Shown: positions 1-10,355, numbered from the stretch's first letter. The stretch is 64,000 nucleotides of DNA from an uncultured Alphaproteobacteria bacterium (GCA_903842595.1 CAIMMO010000230.1:1-64000), one strand, 5' to 3'. Program-made: numbers and translations. The notes: a model not told the origin generated them from the sequence alone.

Positions 1-718
1 CGTGTTGCAACGCCACCCTGCCGGGATTCTCCGATGACCACCCCTCCCGCCGGCCGCGCCCCGGGCGCGCGCTGACTCTTGCGGTCCGCGCGCCCGAAGC
101 GCTCCGTCAGCGAATTTACACCATCTCCGTGGACGCTACCGCTCACATGACCGGCCTGAGGTTTTCAGTCAGCCGGTCGGCTGCATAGATTGTGGCCAGG
201 ACCAGCGGATCTGCCCCCACGTTTTGCGGTCGACCCCAACAATCTCAATAGCCTGCACCGATCATTTCGGCCGAGTCCCGACACGTGCGCCCCCACCTCC
301 AGGCCGGTGAGATACTGCGCTCATCCATTGCGCACGGCGGGCGGCTGTGCGCCGTTCAACGGCGCGGGATAGACGCAGGTGAGCGTGTAGAGCCTCTCGA
401 GCCAATGAGACGAGGCGTTCTCCGGGGACTTGTCCTGAACAGGCTCGCCGGCACCCTCAACGGCGCCTAGCGGATGACATGCAGGCCGCGGTGCGCAGGC
501 TGCCGCGCAACAAACAACCGGGGACGCGGGATGCACGAACCTCCGTCTACCGGTAGCGCCGCACGGCGTGGCCAAACAGGCGGGGCATCCCGCGTCCCCG
601 GGCCCCTCATCAATGTCGGAGACCCAGAGCGACAGCATCACAGGCGGTTCATACCGGCCTGAAGGCGAGCCGGTGTCTGCCGACCCAACCCTCACACGAT
701 CAATCGCAAGGACTTGCA
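1..718. other. Unassigned GC-rich region
   Basis: No reading frame here resembles a protein family I know. The short frames in all phases have arginine/proline-rich compositions typical of translated GC-rich noncoding DNA. The one clear structural element is the inverted repeat at 518-601, listed separately. This may be the flank of a gene lying outside the window. Confidence 0.4.
518..601. repeat. 17-bp perfect inverted repeat with 50-nt loop
   Basis: Positions 518-534 (CCGGGGACGCGGGATGC) are the exact reverse complement of 585-601. The loop contains a small palindrome around CTACCGGTAG. No gene has been recognised on either side, so the role (RNA hairpin, terminator or mobile-element remnant) is unknown. 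Confidence 0.75.
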
Positions 719-1333
719 ATGGATTCGATGACGAAAGACCTGTCGCGCGAATCCTCCGACGAGTTCGGCAGGGTGATGAAGCATGTCGCGCATGGCGTAC
801 GGCGCGGCATTCTCGCCGAGGCGCAGAAGTGGCTGGCTGTCGCCGAGCGCTACCTGCGCCTGCATCGTCAGCTTGTCGACATCATTGCTGCGGACGACAG
901 ATTCGAGACTGCGCGGATCGAACAACCCTACCGCCTAAGCGTCCTCGAATACCGCCTACGGTTTCCGGCCGAGACGCATGCAACAAGGTCCTCCCCACGA
1001 AACGGGGAGGACAAGAGAGGAGGTACGCCAGGGAAAAGATCAGGCCGACTTCGCCTCGATGCCTTCGGCGCCGCCGCGGATCAGCGCCTCGGCGATCTGC
1101 TGGGCGTCGAGGGCTGCCTGCGCCTGCGGGTCGATGCTCACGATCGTCTTCTGCTGGCGGATCGCCTCGCGCACTTTCAGGTCGCGCAGGACAATACCGG
1201 CAAGTGGCGGACGGAAGCCGAGGAAGGTCTGCGACGCGCGCGCAAGCGCCTCGTAGGTGCGGCGACCAGCGACGCGTGTGTCGGCCATGTTGATGGCGAT
1301 CCACGGCTGCACGCTGGGTGCATATCCGCGTAG
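719..1333 (+). CDS. Doubtful hypothetical protein
   Basis: An ATG at 719 is preceded by an AAGGA ribosome-binding-like site at 708-712. The first 60 or so codons have the GC-rich third positions of neighbouring genes and predict a helical, charged protein. Beyond about position 900 the codon bias disappears, and the frame continues through the terminator hairpin at 988-1012 and antisense into flhG. If real, it is probably a decayed or frameshifted gene whose true end lies before about 1000. I recognise no family. Confidence 0.22.
   Translation: MDSMTKDLSRESSDEFGRVMKHVAHGVRRGILAEAQKWLAVAERYLRLHRQLVDIIAADDRFETARIEQPYRLSVLEYRLRFPAETHATRSSPRNGEDKRGGTPGKRSGRLRLDAFGAAADQRLGDLLGVEGCLRLRVDAHDRLLLADRLAHFQVAQDNTGKWRTEAEEGLRRARKRLVGAATSDACVGHVDGDPRLHAGCISA
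988..1012 (-). terminator. Hairpin terminator of the flagellar operon
   Basis: A perfect 9-bp stem (GTCCTCCCC / GGGGAGGAC) with a 7-nt loop lies 28 bases past the flhG stop codon. On the minus strand it is followed by CTTGTTGC, a weak U-tract. Position and structure fit an end signal for the long fliF-to-flhG transcript. Confidence 0.6.
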
Positions 1334-1885
1334 CACCTTGATGAAAGCATATGCGTCGGTCATCGACGTCGGTTCATCGTTCGCAACGATCACGCAGCGA
1401 TCGCACGCGCGCGCAAGCCGCATCACATTGTCCTCGATGCCGGCGCCGAGATCGACCAGCACGGTGTCGTATTGGAGCGACAGAGCGGTCAGCGAAGCGG
1501 CAAGGCGCGAAGCCTCTTCCGCCGGCAGTCCGGCAAGCGCGCCCGAGCCAGAACGACCCGGAAGCACGTCAAATCCGATTTCAGACCCTGCGCCGCCATT
1601 GACCTTGCAGACCGCGTCCTCAAGCTCGACCCAGCCCGCAATCACAGCAGCAAGGTCGGTTTCAGGCGCGATGCCCAACTGCACGTCGACGTTCGCAAGA
1701 CCAAGGTCGCCGTCAACCAGAAGCGTCCGGCGGCCCATTTTTGCAAAGCATGCGGCAAGCGTGGTGGAGAGCCAGGTCTTCCCGACCCCGCCCTTGCCCG
1801 AGGCGACCGCGATGACGGAAGCAGGCGTCACGCGCGAGCGATGACTGCCTTTCCCTTCCGACTTCTTCGAACCGAAGTTCATCAT
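1040..1885 (-). CDS. flhG: FlhG/FleN-type MinD-like ATPase
   Basis: A cytoplasmic ParA/MinD-family ATPase of the FlhG (YlxH/FleN) group, which works with FlhF to set flagellar number and position. The deviant Walker A motif SGKGGVGKTWL lies near residues 30-40 and is followed by the switch-like VDGDLGLANVD segment. A Walker B-like LVDLGAG and a C-terminal amphipathic tail complete the fold, at about 281 aa. It is the last gene of the minus-strand operon and overlaps the flhF stop codon. I chose the ATG at 1885 because GGGAG lies 7 bases upstream; an in-frame GTG at 1888 is also possible. Confidence 0.88.
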   Translation of the reverse strand: MMNFGSKKSEGKGSHRSRVTPASVIAVASGKGGVGKTWLSTTLAACFAKMGRRTLLVDGDLGLANVDVQLGIAPETDLAAVIAGWVELEDAVCKVNGGAGSEIGFDVLPGRSGSGALAGLPAEEASRLAASLTALSLQYDTVLVDLGAGIEDNVMRLARACDRCVIVANDEPTSMTDAYAFIKVLRGYAPSVQPWIAINMADTRVAGRRTYEALARASQTFLGFRPPLAGIVLRDLKVREAIRQQKTIVSIDPQAQAALDAQQIAEALIRGGAEGIEAKSA

Positions 1886-2868
1886 CACGCAGCTCCCTTG
1901 AGCTGGTCCGCTTCCGCGAATTGCGCGGCGGTCATGAACAACCGCGCGATCCGCTCAGACGAAGCAGGGACCAGCCCGCAGGTCGCATTAGACGCCATGC
2001 CGAGTGAAGCGATGCTTAACCGCGCGGAAGAAATTGCTGCGATTGCTCCTCCGCGGCGTCGAACCGCGTCGATCCGGGTAAGGATGACACGGCGGCATCC
2101 AGCCTGCGCAAAGGCGCGCGCGTTGTCCTCGATTTCCATCGGATGGCCGTCGGCCCCGATCACCAGAACCGGCTCCACATTCATGTGTGAAATCAAGTCG
2201 CTGCAACGCTGCATGTCCGCTTCGTCAAGCGGGTTGAAGGACGGGCAATCGATCACCAGGCGCTGCCCGCGATCGTCCGCATCGCGCACCAGCCGCATCA
2301 GATGGTCGGGCGAGAGCGTTGAGGTTACCGAAACCTTAAGGGTTAAGGCCGCCAGCCGCGCCGTCTGTCCCGACGCATCGAAATCTGCCGCCACCGGTTC
2401 GATCGGATGCTTCTTGTCCGAGAGGAAGCGCGCGATTTTCGCCGCCGCCGTTGTCTTCCCCGAGCCATGTGGCCCGACCAGCATCAGCGACTGCGTCGGC
2501 TGCGGGTTCAGTGGATTGAAGGTCAGCACACCCTCGATTCCCGCCGCCAGCGCCGCGTGCGATTCCATCCCGGCACCCATGCGGCTGCCTGCTTCCGACA
2601 CCATATGGACGAACCCATCCGGCGCGCCATGCCAGCGCAGGGTGGAGGCGAGCAGGCTGCGCGTCTCATCGAAGACGGGCCGAACCTCCGCAAACTTCGG
2701 CGCCGCAAATTTCTGTCCGAAATTGCGCTCGATCGCAGCGCGCACTTCGCACATGCCATCGTCTTCCCGCTCGCGCGTGGAGAGGATCACCGCATCAGGC
2801 CCCATCTCGACCCGGGCCATGGCGAGAGCTTCCGCCTCGCTCCGTCCCACGAACATCTTCATCTTCAT
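1885..2868 (-). CDS. flhF: FlhF-like SRP-family GTPase
   Basis: A 327-aa protein of the FlhF branch of signal-recognition-particle GTPases, which recruits early flagellar parts to the pole. It starts with the FlhF hallmark MKMKMFVG and the following segment that places DAVILSTR near residue 28. The P-loop GPHGSGKTT lies at residues 132-140, and a DFDASGQTARLA segment stands where SRP GTPases have DTxRxxAxxQL. The usual DTAG motif is replaced by IDCPSF, so GTP hydrolysis may be weakened. It is shorter than FlhF of gammaproteobacteria because the middle linker is reduced. It lies between flhA and flhG, and GAGGA precedes the start by 8 bases. Confidence 0.85.
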   Translation of the reverse strand: MKMKMFVGRSEAEALAMARVEMGPDAVILSTREREDDGMCEVRAAIERNFGQKFAAPKFAEVRPVFDETRSLLASTLRWHGAPDGFVHMVSEAGSRMGAGMESHAALAAGIEGVLTFNPLNPQPTQSLMLVGPHGSGKTTAAAKIARFLSDKKHPIEPVAADFDASGQTARLAALTLKVSVTSTLSPDHLMRLVRDADDRGQRLVIDCPSFNPLDEADMQRCSDLISHMNVEPVLVIGADGHPMEIEDNARAFAQAGCRRVILTRIDAVRRRGGAIAAISSARLSIASLGMASNATCGLVPASSERIARLFMTAAQFAEADQLKGAA

Positions 2869-2880
2869 GTTGGGGGTCCT

Positions 2881-4983
2881 CTACACGGCGCCGGCTGAAC
2901 GCAGCCGCGCCTTGGGGTGGATTTCGTTCTGCGACATCACGATGGTCTGCGGCCTGAACCGCTCCACCAGCGACCGCACATACGGCCGCACGCCGGCCGA
3001 GGTAAGCAGCACGGGCGAGTCACCCGTCTGGCTCGCGCGTTCGAAAGCGTTGCGCAGGTCGGCGACGAACTGGTGCAGGCGTGACGGCTCCAGCGCCAGC
3101 TGCCGGTCCGCACCGGCGCCGACGAGGGACTCAGCGAAAGCCTGCTCCCAGTTCGGTGATAGGGCCACGATCGGCAGCGCGCCGGACGGATCGAGGTGCG
3201 CATTGCACAGCTGGCGGGCGAGGCGCGTGCGAACATGCTCCGTGACCGACAGCAGATCGGTGGATGCGGAAGTCGCCTCCGCAATCGCTTCAAGGATCGT
3301 CCCGAAATCGCGAATGGAGATTCGCTCGCGCAACAGATTCTGCAGTACGCGCTGGATGCCCGACACCGTGATCTGCTGCGGCGTGATGTCGTTGATGAGA
3401 GAGGACTGCGGCTTGGGAAGATCCTCGATCAGCTGCTTCACCGAACCAAACGACAGGAGCTCGGCCATGTTCTCCTTGACCAGCTCGGTGAAGTGGGTGG
3501 TCAGCACGGTCGCCGCATCCACCACGGTATACCCCTGCAGCGTCGCATTCTCCTTCATCGAGTCGTCGATCCACACTGCGGGCAGGCCGAACACCGGCTC
3601 GTTGATCTTCTCGCCCGGTATCGGCGGCCCGCTTCCCGAAGCATCCATCGCCAGGTGGAACTGCGGACGCAGCTTGCCGCGCCCCGCGACGACTTCCTTG
3701 ATGAGAATGCGATAGTCTTCCGAGCCCAGCTCCAGATTGTCGATTATGCGAACCTGCGGAACGACGAAGCCAAATTCCGACGCCACCTGCCGGCGCACAG
3801 CCTTGACCTGGTCGGTGAGTTTCCGGCCAGAAGTCTCGTTGATGAATCCGAGCAGGCCGAAGCCCAGCTCGATCTTGATTTCGTCGACAGCCAGCGAATC
3901 CTGGATCGGCGGTTCCTGAATGGGTTTGGCGCGCTGCGTCGCGGCCGTTTCAGCCATCGCGGTCGCTTCTTGTTCGCGCTGCTTCCGGAAACCGCGATAG
4001 GCTCCATAGCCAGCAGCTCCGGCGAGGGCGAAGAACGGGATAATCGGCATGCCGGGAAGCAATCCTGCAAAGCCTGCCATCAGAGCCGCCATGGCAAGGC
4101 CCTGCGGATTCGTGAACAGCTGGATGCCGATCGCCTTGTCGGCTGCGCCTTCGACGCCAGCCTTGGAGACGAGCATACCGGCTGCGATCGAGACGATGAG
4201 GGCCGGGATCTGCGAGACGATACCGTCGCCGACGGTCAGCAGGGTGTAGGAATTTGCAGCCTCTTCGAAGGAGATGCCCTCCTGCGCCACGCCGATGATC
4301 ATGCCGCCGATGATGTTGATGAAGGTGATCAGGATGCCGGCCATGGCATCGCCGCGGACGAACTTCGAGGCGCCGTCCATGGCGCCGAAGAAATTGCTCT
4401 CGCCCTCCAGTTCCTTGCGACGCTTGCGGGCCTCGTCCTCGTTGATCATTCCTGCGGAAAGATCCGCATCGATCGCCATCTGCTTGCCGGGCATCGCATC
4501 CAGCGTGAACCGCGCCGCGACTTCCGCGATCCGGCCCGAACCCTTGGTGACGACCACGAAGTTCACAATGATCAGGATGATGAACACCACCACGCCGATA
4601 ACGAAATTGCCTCCCATCACGAAGCCGCCAAAGACCTCGATGATGTTGCCGGCCGCCTGCGGGCCTTCATGGCCATGGGCGAGGATGAGGCGGGTGGTCG
4701 CAATGTTGAGCGCCAGCCGCAGCAGTGTCGCCAGCAGCAGCACGGTTGGAAAGGCCGAGAATTCAAGCGGCTTTTTGATCAGCAGCGCCGTCATCAGGAT
4801 GAGGACGGACAGCGTGATCGAAATCGCCAGAAGGAAGTCGAGCAGGAATGGCGGGATTGGGATGATGAGCATCATCACCAGCGCCATCACGCCGAGCCCG
4901 AGCGCATATTCGCCACGTGCGAAAAGCTTGGTGAACGCGTTCAGGTCAAACGGTTCGTTGTTGAGGGTCGCAGCCTGAGCCAT
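2881..4983 (-). CDS. flhA: Flagellar export gate protein FlhA
   Basis: A 700-aa inner-membrane component of the flagellar type III export gate. The N-terminal half has about eight membrane segments, with a hydrophobic block starting near residue 30 (GLGVMALVMMLIIPIPPFLL). It carries the FHIPEP-family central loop, including FTLDAMPGKQMAIDADL near residues 160-175, which binds the ATPase complex and couples proton flow. The C-terminal half is the cytosolic FlhAC domain that docks chaperone-substrate complexes and ends near residue 700. Length and motifs are those of full-length FlhA. It follows flbD by 5 bases in the Caulobacter-type operon. Confidence 0.96.
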   Translation of the reverse strand: MAQAATLNNEPFDLNAFTKLFARGEYALGLGVMALVMMLIIPIPPFLLDFLLAISITLSVLILMTALLIKKPLEFSAFPTVLLLATLLRLALNIATTRLILAHGHEGPQAAGNIIEVFGGFVMGGNFVIGVVVFIILIIVNFVVVTKGSGRIAEVAARFTLDAMPGKQMAIDADLSAGMINEDEARKRRKELEGESNFFGAMDGASKFVRGDAMAGILITFINIIGGMIIGVAQEGISFEEAANSYTLLTVGDGIVSQIPALIVSIAAGMLVSKAGVEGAADKAIGIQLFTNPQGLAMAALMAGFAGLLPGMPIIPFFALAGAAGYGAYRGFRKQREQEATAMAETAATQRAKPIQEPPIQDSLAVDEIKIELGFGLLGFINETSGRKLTDQVKAVRRQVASEFGFVVPQVRIIDNLELGSEDYRILIKEVVAGRGKLRPQFHLAMDASGSGPPIPGEKINEPVFGLPAVWIDDSMKENATLQGYTVVDAATVLTTHFTELVKENMAELLSFGSVKQLIEDLPKPQSSLINDITPQQITVSGIQRVLQNLLRERISIRDFGTILEAIAEATSASTDLLSVTEHVRTRLARQLCNAHLDPSGALPIVALSPNWEQAFAESLVGAGADRQLALEPSRLHQFVADLRNAFERASQTGDSPVLLTSAGVRPYVRSLVERFRPQTIVMSQNEIHPKARLRSAGAV

Positions 4984-4988
4984 ATCGA

Positions 4989-6359
4989 TCAGCCAGCCGC
5001 CCGGACTTCGCCAGGCGCCGCCACTTCAATGCCTGCGTCCTGATAGGCGCGCAGCTTGTTGCGCAGCGTCCGGATCGAGATGCCGAGAATGTTCGCGGCG
5101 TGCGTGCGATTGCCGAGGCAGTGGTCGAGCGTCTGCAGGATCAGGTCCTGCTCGACCTCCGCGACTGTCTGGCCAACGCGAATGGTTGCTTCGCGAATGG
5201 CGATCTCGGCTGCGTTGACGGCGCGCTCGGCGGTTGCATCGAGCGCATTGCCCTGCACTGGGCGGCCATCCGGCGTACGCAGGTCGTCGACCGTGATGTC
5301 CGAACTGCGCGCCAGGATAACAGCGCGATGCATCGCATTCTCGAGCTCGCGCACATTGCCGAGCCAGGACGCGCAGTGAATACGCTCACGCGCGGCATCA
5401 GACAGCGTCCGGACGAATCCATTGGCGGTCGCGTACTTCTCGACGAAATAGTCGGCGAGGGCGGAAAGGTCATTCGGACGCTCCCGCAGCGGGGGGATGT
5501 GCAGGTTCATCACGTTGAGCCGGTAAAGCAGGTCCTTCCGGAACTCGCCGCGGATCACGGCCTCCTGGAGAATGCGGTTCGACGTTGCGATGATGCGGAT
5601 ATTGACCGGCACCGGCTTCGATCCACCGACGCGGTCGATCTCGCGTTCCTGGATGGCGCGCAGCAGCTTGGCTTGAAGACGGATATCCATTTCCGATATC
5701 TCGTCCAGCAGCAGCGTGCCGCCATCGGCCTCCTCGAACTTGCCGATACGACGCGCCACAGCGCCAGTGAACGCGCCCTTCTCATGGCCGAACAATTCGC
5801 TCTCGAGCAGGTTCTCCGGAATGGCGGCGCAATTGACGGAGATGAACGGCTTTTCCGAACGGCGCGAACGCTTGTGCAGGTAGCGCGCCATCACTTCCTT
5901 GCCGACGCCGCTCTCGCCGGTGATCAGCACGGACGCATCCGAGGGCGCGATCTGATCGGCCAGCTGCTTGATCTCGATCATCGCTGAGTCCTGCGCGATG
6001 AGCGGACGGTCATCGTCTGCAACAGCGGCAAGGACAGCTGCGATCAGTTCGGGGTCGGGGGGCAGCGGAATGAACTCGCGTGCGCCCGCGCGGATCGCGT
6101 TGGCGGCTGTGTCGGGGCTCGCGCCGATGCCGCAGGCGACGACGGGAGCAACGATGCGCTCCTGCTTCATCGCATTGACCAGCGATCTGATGTCCTCATG
6201 GACGTCGATCATGACGATGTCGGCGCCGCGACCCGTGCGCAGCAGTTCCATTGCGGTCACGGCATCGTGCGCGTGCAGGACTTTCGCGCCCTTGTCGAAG
6301 GCGATCTTGGTGGCGGCGGAAAGTTGTCCCGCGAGATTTCCGATGATCAGAACACGCAT
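4989..6359 (-). CDS. flbD: Sigma54-dependent flagellar regulator FlbD
   Basis: A 456-aa sigma54 enhancer-binding activator closely resembling Caulobacter FlbD, which turns on late flagellar genes and represses early ones. The N-terminal receiver-like domain (about 1-120) lacks the usual acidic pair after the first strand (LIIGN in place of an Asp-Asp-containing motif). The AAA+ domain has Walker A GESGVGKE, the sigma54-contact loop GAFTGA and Walker [11 protein letters not shown] Fis-type helix-turn-helix ([20 protein letters not shown]) lies near the C terminus. The two sigma54 promoters at 14405-14419 and 14585-14599 are plausible targets. Confidence 0.95.
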   Translation of the reverse strand: MRVLIIGNLAGQLSAATKIAFDKGAKVLHAHDAVTAMELLRTGRGADIVMIDVHEDIRSLVNAMKQERIVAPVVACGIGASPDTAANAIRAGAREFIPLPPDPELIAAVLAAVADDDRPLIAQDSAMIEIKQLADQIAPSDASVLITGESGVGKEVMARYLHKRSRRSEKPFISVNCAAIPENLLESELFGHEKGAFTGAVARRIGKFEEADGGTLLLDEISEMDIRLQAKLLRAIQEREIDRVGGSKPVPVNIRIIATSNRILQEAVIRGEFRKDLLYRLNVMNLHIPPLRERPNDLSALADYFVEKYATANGFVRTLSDAARERIHCASWLGNVRELENAMHRAVILARSSDITVDDLRTPDGRPVQGNALDATAERAVNAAEIAIREATIRVGQTVAEVEQDLILQTLDHCLGNRTHAANILGISIRTLRNKLRAYQDAGIEVAAPGEVRAAG

Positions 6360-6369
6360 GGGTTTTCCT

Positions 6370-6723
6370 TCAGCCGTCCGAGTTCTTGATGATTTCCGTC
6401 ATGGTCACGCCCAGGCGATCGTCGACGACGACCACCTCACCACGGGCGACCAGGCGGGAGTTGACATAGATGTCGATAGCTTCACCGACCCGGCGGTCGA
6501 GTTCCAGAACTGAACCTTCGGTGAGTTCGAGAAGCTTCGACACTTCGATGGTCGTACGTCCGATCACGGCCTGCACGGAGACGGGCACGTCGAAAACCGG
6601 CTTCAGGTCTGATGCGATCTTGTCGCGCGCATCGAACATGTCGGAGGCCGGTATGCTGGCCTTGCGCGGGGCGGCGAGACCACCCTGGGCCAGATCCGGC
6701 AGATTCAGGTCATTGGTGCTCAT
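6370..6723 (-). CDS. fliN: Flagellar switch protein FliN
   Basis: A 117-aa C-ring component of the motor switch. The C-terminal SpoA/FliN domain shows the family pattern: VPVSVQAVIGRTTIEVSKLL, then LELDRRVGEAIDIYVN, then LVARGEVVVVDDRLGVTMTEI. The roughly 40-residue N-terminal tail is low in similarity, as usual. It lies between flbE and flbD, matching the fliF operon of Caulobacter. It would bind FliM/FliG and FliH at the cytoplasmic base of the motor. Confidence 0.94.
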   Translation of the reverse strand: MSTNDLNLPDLAQGGLAAPRKASIPASDMFDARDKIASDLKPVFDVPVSVQAVIGRTTIEVSKLLELTEGSVLELDRRVGEAIDIYVNSRLVARGEVVVVDDRLGVTMTEIIKNSDG

Positions 6724-6729
6724 GATGTC

Positions 6730-7347
6730 CTACGCAGCGGCAAAAAGGTCGAGCTGCGGGGCCACAGGGTCCTGCAGGCGGGAAGCGATGATCGTGTCGA
6801 TGGCGGCCTCGACAGCGTCGCGGCTGAAGCCGGTCGCGCCGTCGGCCCACTCGACGCGCCAGTCGCCAGGCTTGGCCCTGGCGTCTGGTGCGAACGACAC
6901 GCTGCCGCCGACGCCCTTGGCACGGAGTTGTTCAAGGCGGCGCTCGACGGCGGGGATCGCGTCCGGTGAAATCGCGACTGTGATCGCAGGGTTCAGCTTG
7001 AGCTGGCGGATGACGTCGGCGATTGCGGCTGCAGCGATTTCCTCGCCCTGCCGGTCAAGCGCCGCACCGGCGATGCGCTTGGCGGCGATCATAGCAAGTT
7101 CGGCGGCTTCAGCCCGCAATTGTTCGGCGGCAGCGGAAAGCTGGGCCGCGACCGGCGCGAGGGCGCCGACGATGCGATCGACCGAGGCAAAGCCCGCCTG
7201 CTTCGCGCGTGCTTCACCCTCGGCGCGCGCCTTGGCAGCCAGCTGGTCGGCCTCGTCGCGCGAAAAGTACTTGCGCTCGGGGCCGGACAGCACTTCGCCG
7301 TCGGCGTTGAACTCGGTTGCGAACAGAAAGGGGGATGTCTGGACCAT
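6730..7347 (-). CDS. flbE: FliH-like flagellar assembly protein FlbE
   Basis: A 205-aa FliH-family protein corresponding by position to FlbE of Caulobacter. FliH proteins form a stalk that holds the export ATPase FliI and tethers it to FliN. The central part (about residues 25-110) is Ala/Glu/Lys-rich and predicted to be a long coiled coil. The C-terminal part (DVIRQLKLNPAITVAISP and following) resembles the FliH/V-ATPase E-subunit head domain. The start ATG overlaps the fliG stop codon (ATGA), implying translational coupling. Identity rests on context and general architecture rather than strong motifs. Confidence 0.82.
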   Translation of the reverse strand: MVQTSPFLFATEFNADGEVLSGPERKYFSRDEADQLAAKARAEGEARAKQAGFASVDRIVGALAPVAAQLSAAAEQLRAEAAELAMIAAKRIAGAALDRQGEEIAAAAIADVIRQLKLNPAITVAISPDAIPAVERRLEQLRAKGVGGSVSFAPDARAKPGDWRVEWADGATGFSRDAVEAAIDTIIASRLQDPVAPQLDLFAAA

Positions 7348-8477
7348 CAATAAATCAACTCGTCCTGGCCACCGCTATCGGCGAGCATGATCTCGCCGCG
7401 ATCGGCGAGGGCCTTGGCGACGACCACCATTTCCTGCTGGGCGGCCTCGACGTCCTTGAGCTTGACCGGGCCCATCGCGGCCATCTCGTCACGCATGAGC
7501 TTGGCCGCGCGTTCTGACATGTTCGACATGAACAGGTTGCGCATCTCGTCATTGGCGCCCTTGAGGGCAAGGCCAAGCTTGTTCTTGTCGATGTTGCGCA
7601 GCAGCGTCTGGACGCCGCCCGGATCGAGCTTGGAGAGATCCTCGAACACGAACATCAGCGAGCGGATCTTGTCGGCCGCGTCCTTGTTCTTGTCCTCGAG
7701 CAGCGACATGAAGCGCCCCTCGGTCTGGCGGTCGAAATTGTTGAAGATCGACGCCATCTGTTCATGGCTGTCGCGCTTCGATGTGCGCGCCAGGTTGGTC
7801 ATGAACTCATTGCGCAGCGTGACTTCGATCTTTTCAAGAATGTCGCGCTGCACCGGCTCCATACGAAGCATGCGCTGGATGACTTCAAGCGCGAATTCCG
7901 GGGGCAGGGCCGTCAGCACCCGCGCCGAGTGCTCCGTCTTGATCTTCGAGAGGATGACCGAAACCGTCTGCGGGTATTCGTTCTTGAGATAGTTCGCGAG
8001 AACCTGCTCGTTCACATTCGCGAGCTTGTCCCACATCGTGCGGCCGGCGGGCCCGCGCACCTCCTCCATCAGCGCATCCACCTTCTCGCGCGGCAGGAAT
8101 TGCAGCAGCAGGCGATGCGTCTGTTCGTAGGAGCCCGTGACGGCGCCAGAACCTGACAGCCGGTTCACGAAGTCCTTGATCAGGTACTCCACGGTCTCTG
8201 CCCTGACCGGGCCGAGGTTGGACATTGCGCCCGAAATCTCGCGCAGCTCATCATCGTCCAGCAGATCCCATACCGGCTTGGCCTGTTCACCGAGGGCCAG
8301 CAGCAGGATCGCCGCCTTCTCCGAGCCATGCATCCCGGCGACTGCGGAGATCGTCTCGACAATGCGGCGGTTGGTGTCGGGGCTGATGTCCTCGCGCGGC
8401 TGGGGCAGCGCAGGGGCGGGGGTGGTATCGCCCGACTGGCTTGCCAGCTGTTTTTGCTGGGTGGCGCTCTTGCTCAT
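7347..8477 (-). CDS. fliG: Flagellar motor switch protein FliG
   Basis: A 376-aa rotor protein that contacts the stator and transmits torque. It begins with an extra low-complexity tail of about 45 residues (Gln/Pro-rich), followed by the FliG N domain ([21 protein letters not shown]) that binds FliF. The middle ARM-like domain and the C-terminal torque domain follow; the latter contains the charged helix with [24 protein letters not shown]. The C-terminal 25 residues extend past the usual end. Both ends overlap neighbours by 4 bases or fewer (fliF upstream, flbE downstream). Confidence 0.95.
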   Translation of the reverse strand: MSKSATQQKQLASQSGDTTPAPALPQPREDISPDTNRRIVETISAVAGMHGSEKAAILLLALGEQAKPVWDLLDDDELREISGAMSNLGPVRAETVEYLIKDFVNRLSGSGAVTGSYEQTHRLLLQFLPREKVDALMEEVRGPAGRTMWDKLANVNEQVLANYLKNEYPQTVSVILSKIKTEHSARVLTALPPEFALEVIQRMLRMEPVQRDILEKIEVTLRNEFMTNLARTSKRDSHEQMASIFNNFDRQTEGRFMSLLEDKNKDAADKIRSLMFVFEDLSKLDPGGVQTLLRNIDKNKLGLALKGANDEMRNLFMSNMSERAAKLMRDEMAAMGPVKLKDVEAAQQEMVVVAKALADRGEIMLADSGGQDELIY

Positions 8478-10246
8478 GCCGCACGATCCGATGACTCTTC
8501 AGAAAGCCACGACCGGATGATGGCGATCGATTCCTCCGGATGGGCGGCGACGACTTCCGAGATTTTCTTGATCGACGATATCTTCACCTGTCCGGAGATG
8601 CGCGCCACGTCGATTCCGGCGTCAAGACGATCGGGTGTCGAATTCTCGAAGTTTACCGTGTTGCCCTGAGGCAGGCTGTTGCTGTTGCGGATCGTCGTCT
8701 CACCATCACCTGAACGCTGCTGCATCAGGATGACTTGCTGCGCCTGGTGGGCCGCGATCGCCTTGGCCCGCTTGGCGCCCTTCAGCGCCAGGATTTCCGG
8801 AGGCAGGTTGTCCGGCTGCGGCTTCGAGAACAGTCCCGATATCAGCGGGCGCAGGACGAAGAACACCAGCGCCAGCGCCGTCAGGGCGAGGGCGAGGATT
8901 TCGCCGATGCGCACAAGGTCGAACTTGTCCAGTTCGAACGGCCCAGGCGCCGCCGCGCCATCCATCGACGTGTCGGGCCGGGCAAAGGCGGTGCTTTCGA
9001 CCGTCACGACGTCGCCGCGCTGTTCGTTGAACAGGACGGCAGATTTGACCAGGGCCGTGACACGCGCGATCTCTTCCGGGGAGCGGTCCTGCCATGTGGC
9101 AGGCGCGCCCTCCGCGCCGGCGATGCGAACCTGGTCCAGCGCGACGGCGACGGAGAGGCGCTTGATCGCGCCGCCCTCGATCACTTCGGTCCGGATGGTC
9201 TTGTCCATCTCGTAGTTGATCGTGGCTTCAGTACGGTTGCTCTGCGACTGGCTTGTCGGCAGTGGGGTGGCGGCGGGAGCCGCACCTGTCGGGACATTGT
9301 TTGCGACCGTCGTTTCATCGCCAGGCGCAAGGTCGGAACTCGACGAGCTGTCCTCCACCGTTGTTTCCGCGCGTACAACGCGGCTATCGGGATTGAAGCT
9401 TTCGGTGCTCTGTGTGACGCGATTGAAGTCGGCGTCGATCGAAACGGTCACCTTGGCAGCGCCCGGGCCGGCAATGTTCTCGATCACGTCGAGAACCTTT
9501 TTCCGGTAACTTTCCTCCATGGACAGCCGCCGTTCGTCGGCGTTCGTGCCGCCGCCTGCAGCCGAGCCTGATTCATCGGAGGCAGCCGCAAGAAGCCTGC
9601 CGTCCGTGCTTGTCACGGTAACAGAGTCGACACTCAGCCCCGGCACCTGCGAGGCGATAAGGTTGCGGATGGCCCGTACCTTCTCGGCCGGCATCATGTT
9701 GCCGGAGAGTTTGAGGACGACGGCAGCCTTGGGCTTGTCGCTGTTCTGCTGGAAGAGCGGTTTATCGGGGATCGACAGGTGGACCTTGGCCGACTGGACC
9801 ATGTCATAGGCGGAGATCGAGCGTTCCAGCTCGCCCTCCATGGCCCGCAGTTTCTTGATGTTGAGGACGAACTGGGTCTCGCCCAGCGCGTCGGACTTGT
9901 CGAAGATCTCCCAGCCGACCGACCCGCGCGTTGGAAGCCCCTGCTCGGACAGCATCATCCGGGCGTCTTCGACCTTGGCGGCGTCGACAAAAATGGCTGA
10001 CCCGCCGCCTTCGAGCGTATAGGCGACGCCGGCGGTGTCGAGCTTGCCGCTGATTTCGGCCGCTTCCTCGAGGTCGAGGCCGGAGAAAAGGAGCTTTTTC
10101 CCGCCTTCGCCGCCCTGAAGCATGATCACGCCGAGCCCGCCGCCTACGAGGGCGACGACGACGAGCGCCGCGGCAATACGCATGCGGCCCGACCGGGCCA
10201 GCTGGCCGATCAGTCCCTTGGGATCGTCTGGTTTGATGTCCGCCAT
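8474..10246 (-). CDS. fliF: Flagellar MS-ring protein FliF
   Basis: A 590-aa inner-membrane protein that forms the MS ring. A first membrane segment lies near residues 24-45 and a second near 450-470, flanking the periplasmic YscJ/FliF domains ([42 protein letters not shown]). The cytoplasmic tail ends with the FliG-binding stretch near [20 protein letters not shown]. It is the first gene of the eight-gene minus-strand operon. A CtrA-like box lies about 100 bases upstream, as for the class II fliF promoter of Caulobacter. Confidence 0.96.
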   Translation of the reverse strand: MADIKPDDPKGLIGQLARSGRMRIAAALVVVALVGGGLGVIMLQGGEGGKKLLFSGLDLEEAAEISGKLDTAGVAYTLEGGGSAIFVDAAKVEDARMMLSEQGLPTRGSVGWEIFDKSDALGETQFVLNIKKLRAMEGELERSISAYDMVQSAKVHLSIPDKPLFQQNSDKPKAAVVLKLSGNMMPAEKVRAIRNLIASQVPGLSVDSVTVTSTDGRLLAAASDESGSAAGGGTNADERRLSMEESYRKKVLDVIENIAGPGAAKVTVSIDADFNRVTQSTESFNPDSRVVRAETTVEDSSSSSDLAPGDETTVANNVPTGAAPAATPLPTSQSQSNRTEATINYEMDKTIRTEVIEGGAIKRLSVAVALDQVRIAGAEGAPATWQDRSPEEIARVTALVKSAVLFNEQRGDVVTVESTAFARPDTSMDGAAAPGPFELDKFDLVRIGEILALALTALALVFFVLRPLISGLFSKPQPDNLPPEILALKGAKRAKAIAAHQAQQVILMQQRSGDGETTIRNSNSLPQGNTVNFENSTPDRLDAGIDVARISGQVKISSIKKISEVVAAHPEESIAIIRSWLSEESSDRAA

Positions 10247-10340
10247 GCCCGCCCGGAAAACTGCTTCGCCGCGATTTGCGACTAGGCAGGAAATTCCCAG
10301 TGCGTGGTAAATGGCGTGTTAAGACTCGCGACCGAAGTGG

Positions 10341-10355
10341 TTAGCGAAACCTTAA
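10341..10355. promoter_or_regulatory. CtrA-like binding box upstream of fliF
   Basis: TTAG-CGAAACC-TTAA matches the CtrA consensus TTAA-N7-TTAA(C) with one mismatch and the exact 7-base spacing. It lies 95-109 bases before the fliF start. A GANTC methylation site (GACTC) lies at 10323-10327. CtrA control of fliF is established in Caulobacter; here it is inferred from the motif. Confidence 0.5.

Noticed and set aside
1472..3715. Long 747-codon plus-strand open frame
   Set aside because: It lies antisense to flhG, flhF and flhA, which are clear family members. Its composition (Arg/Ser/Ala-rich) is that of a reverse-strand shadow in GC-rich DNA.
3196..5043. 615-codon plus-strand frame
   Set aside because: Entirely antisense to flhA. 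The His/Asp/Arg-rich translation has no family resemblance.
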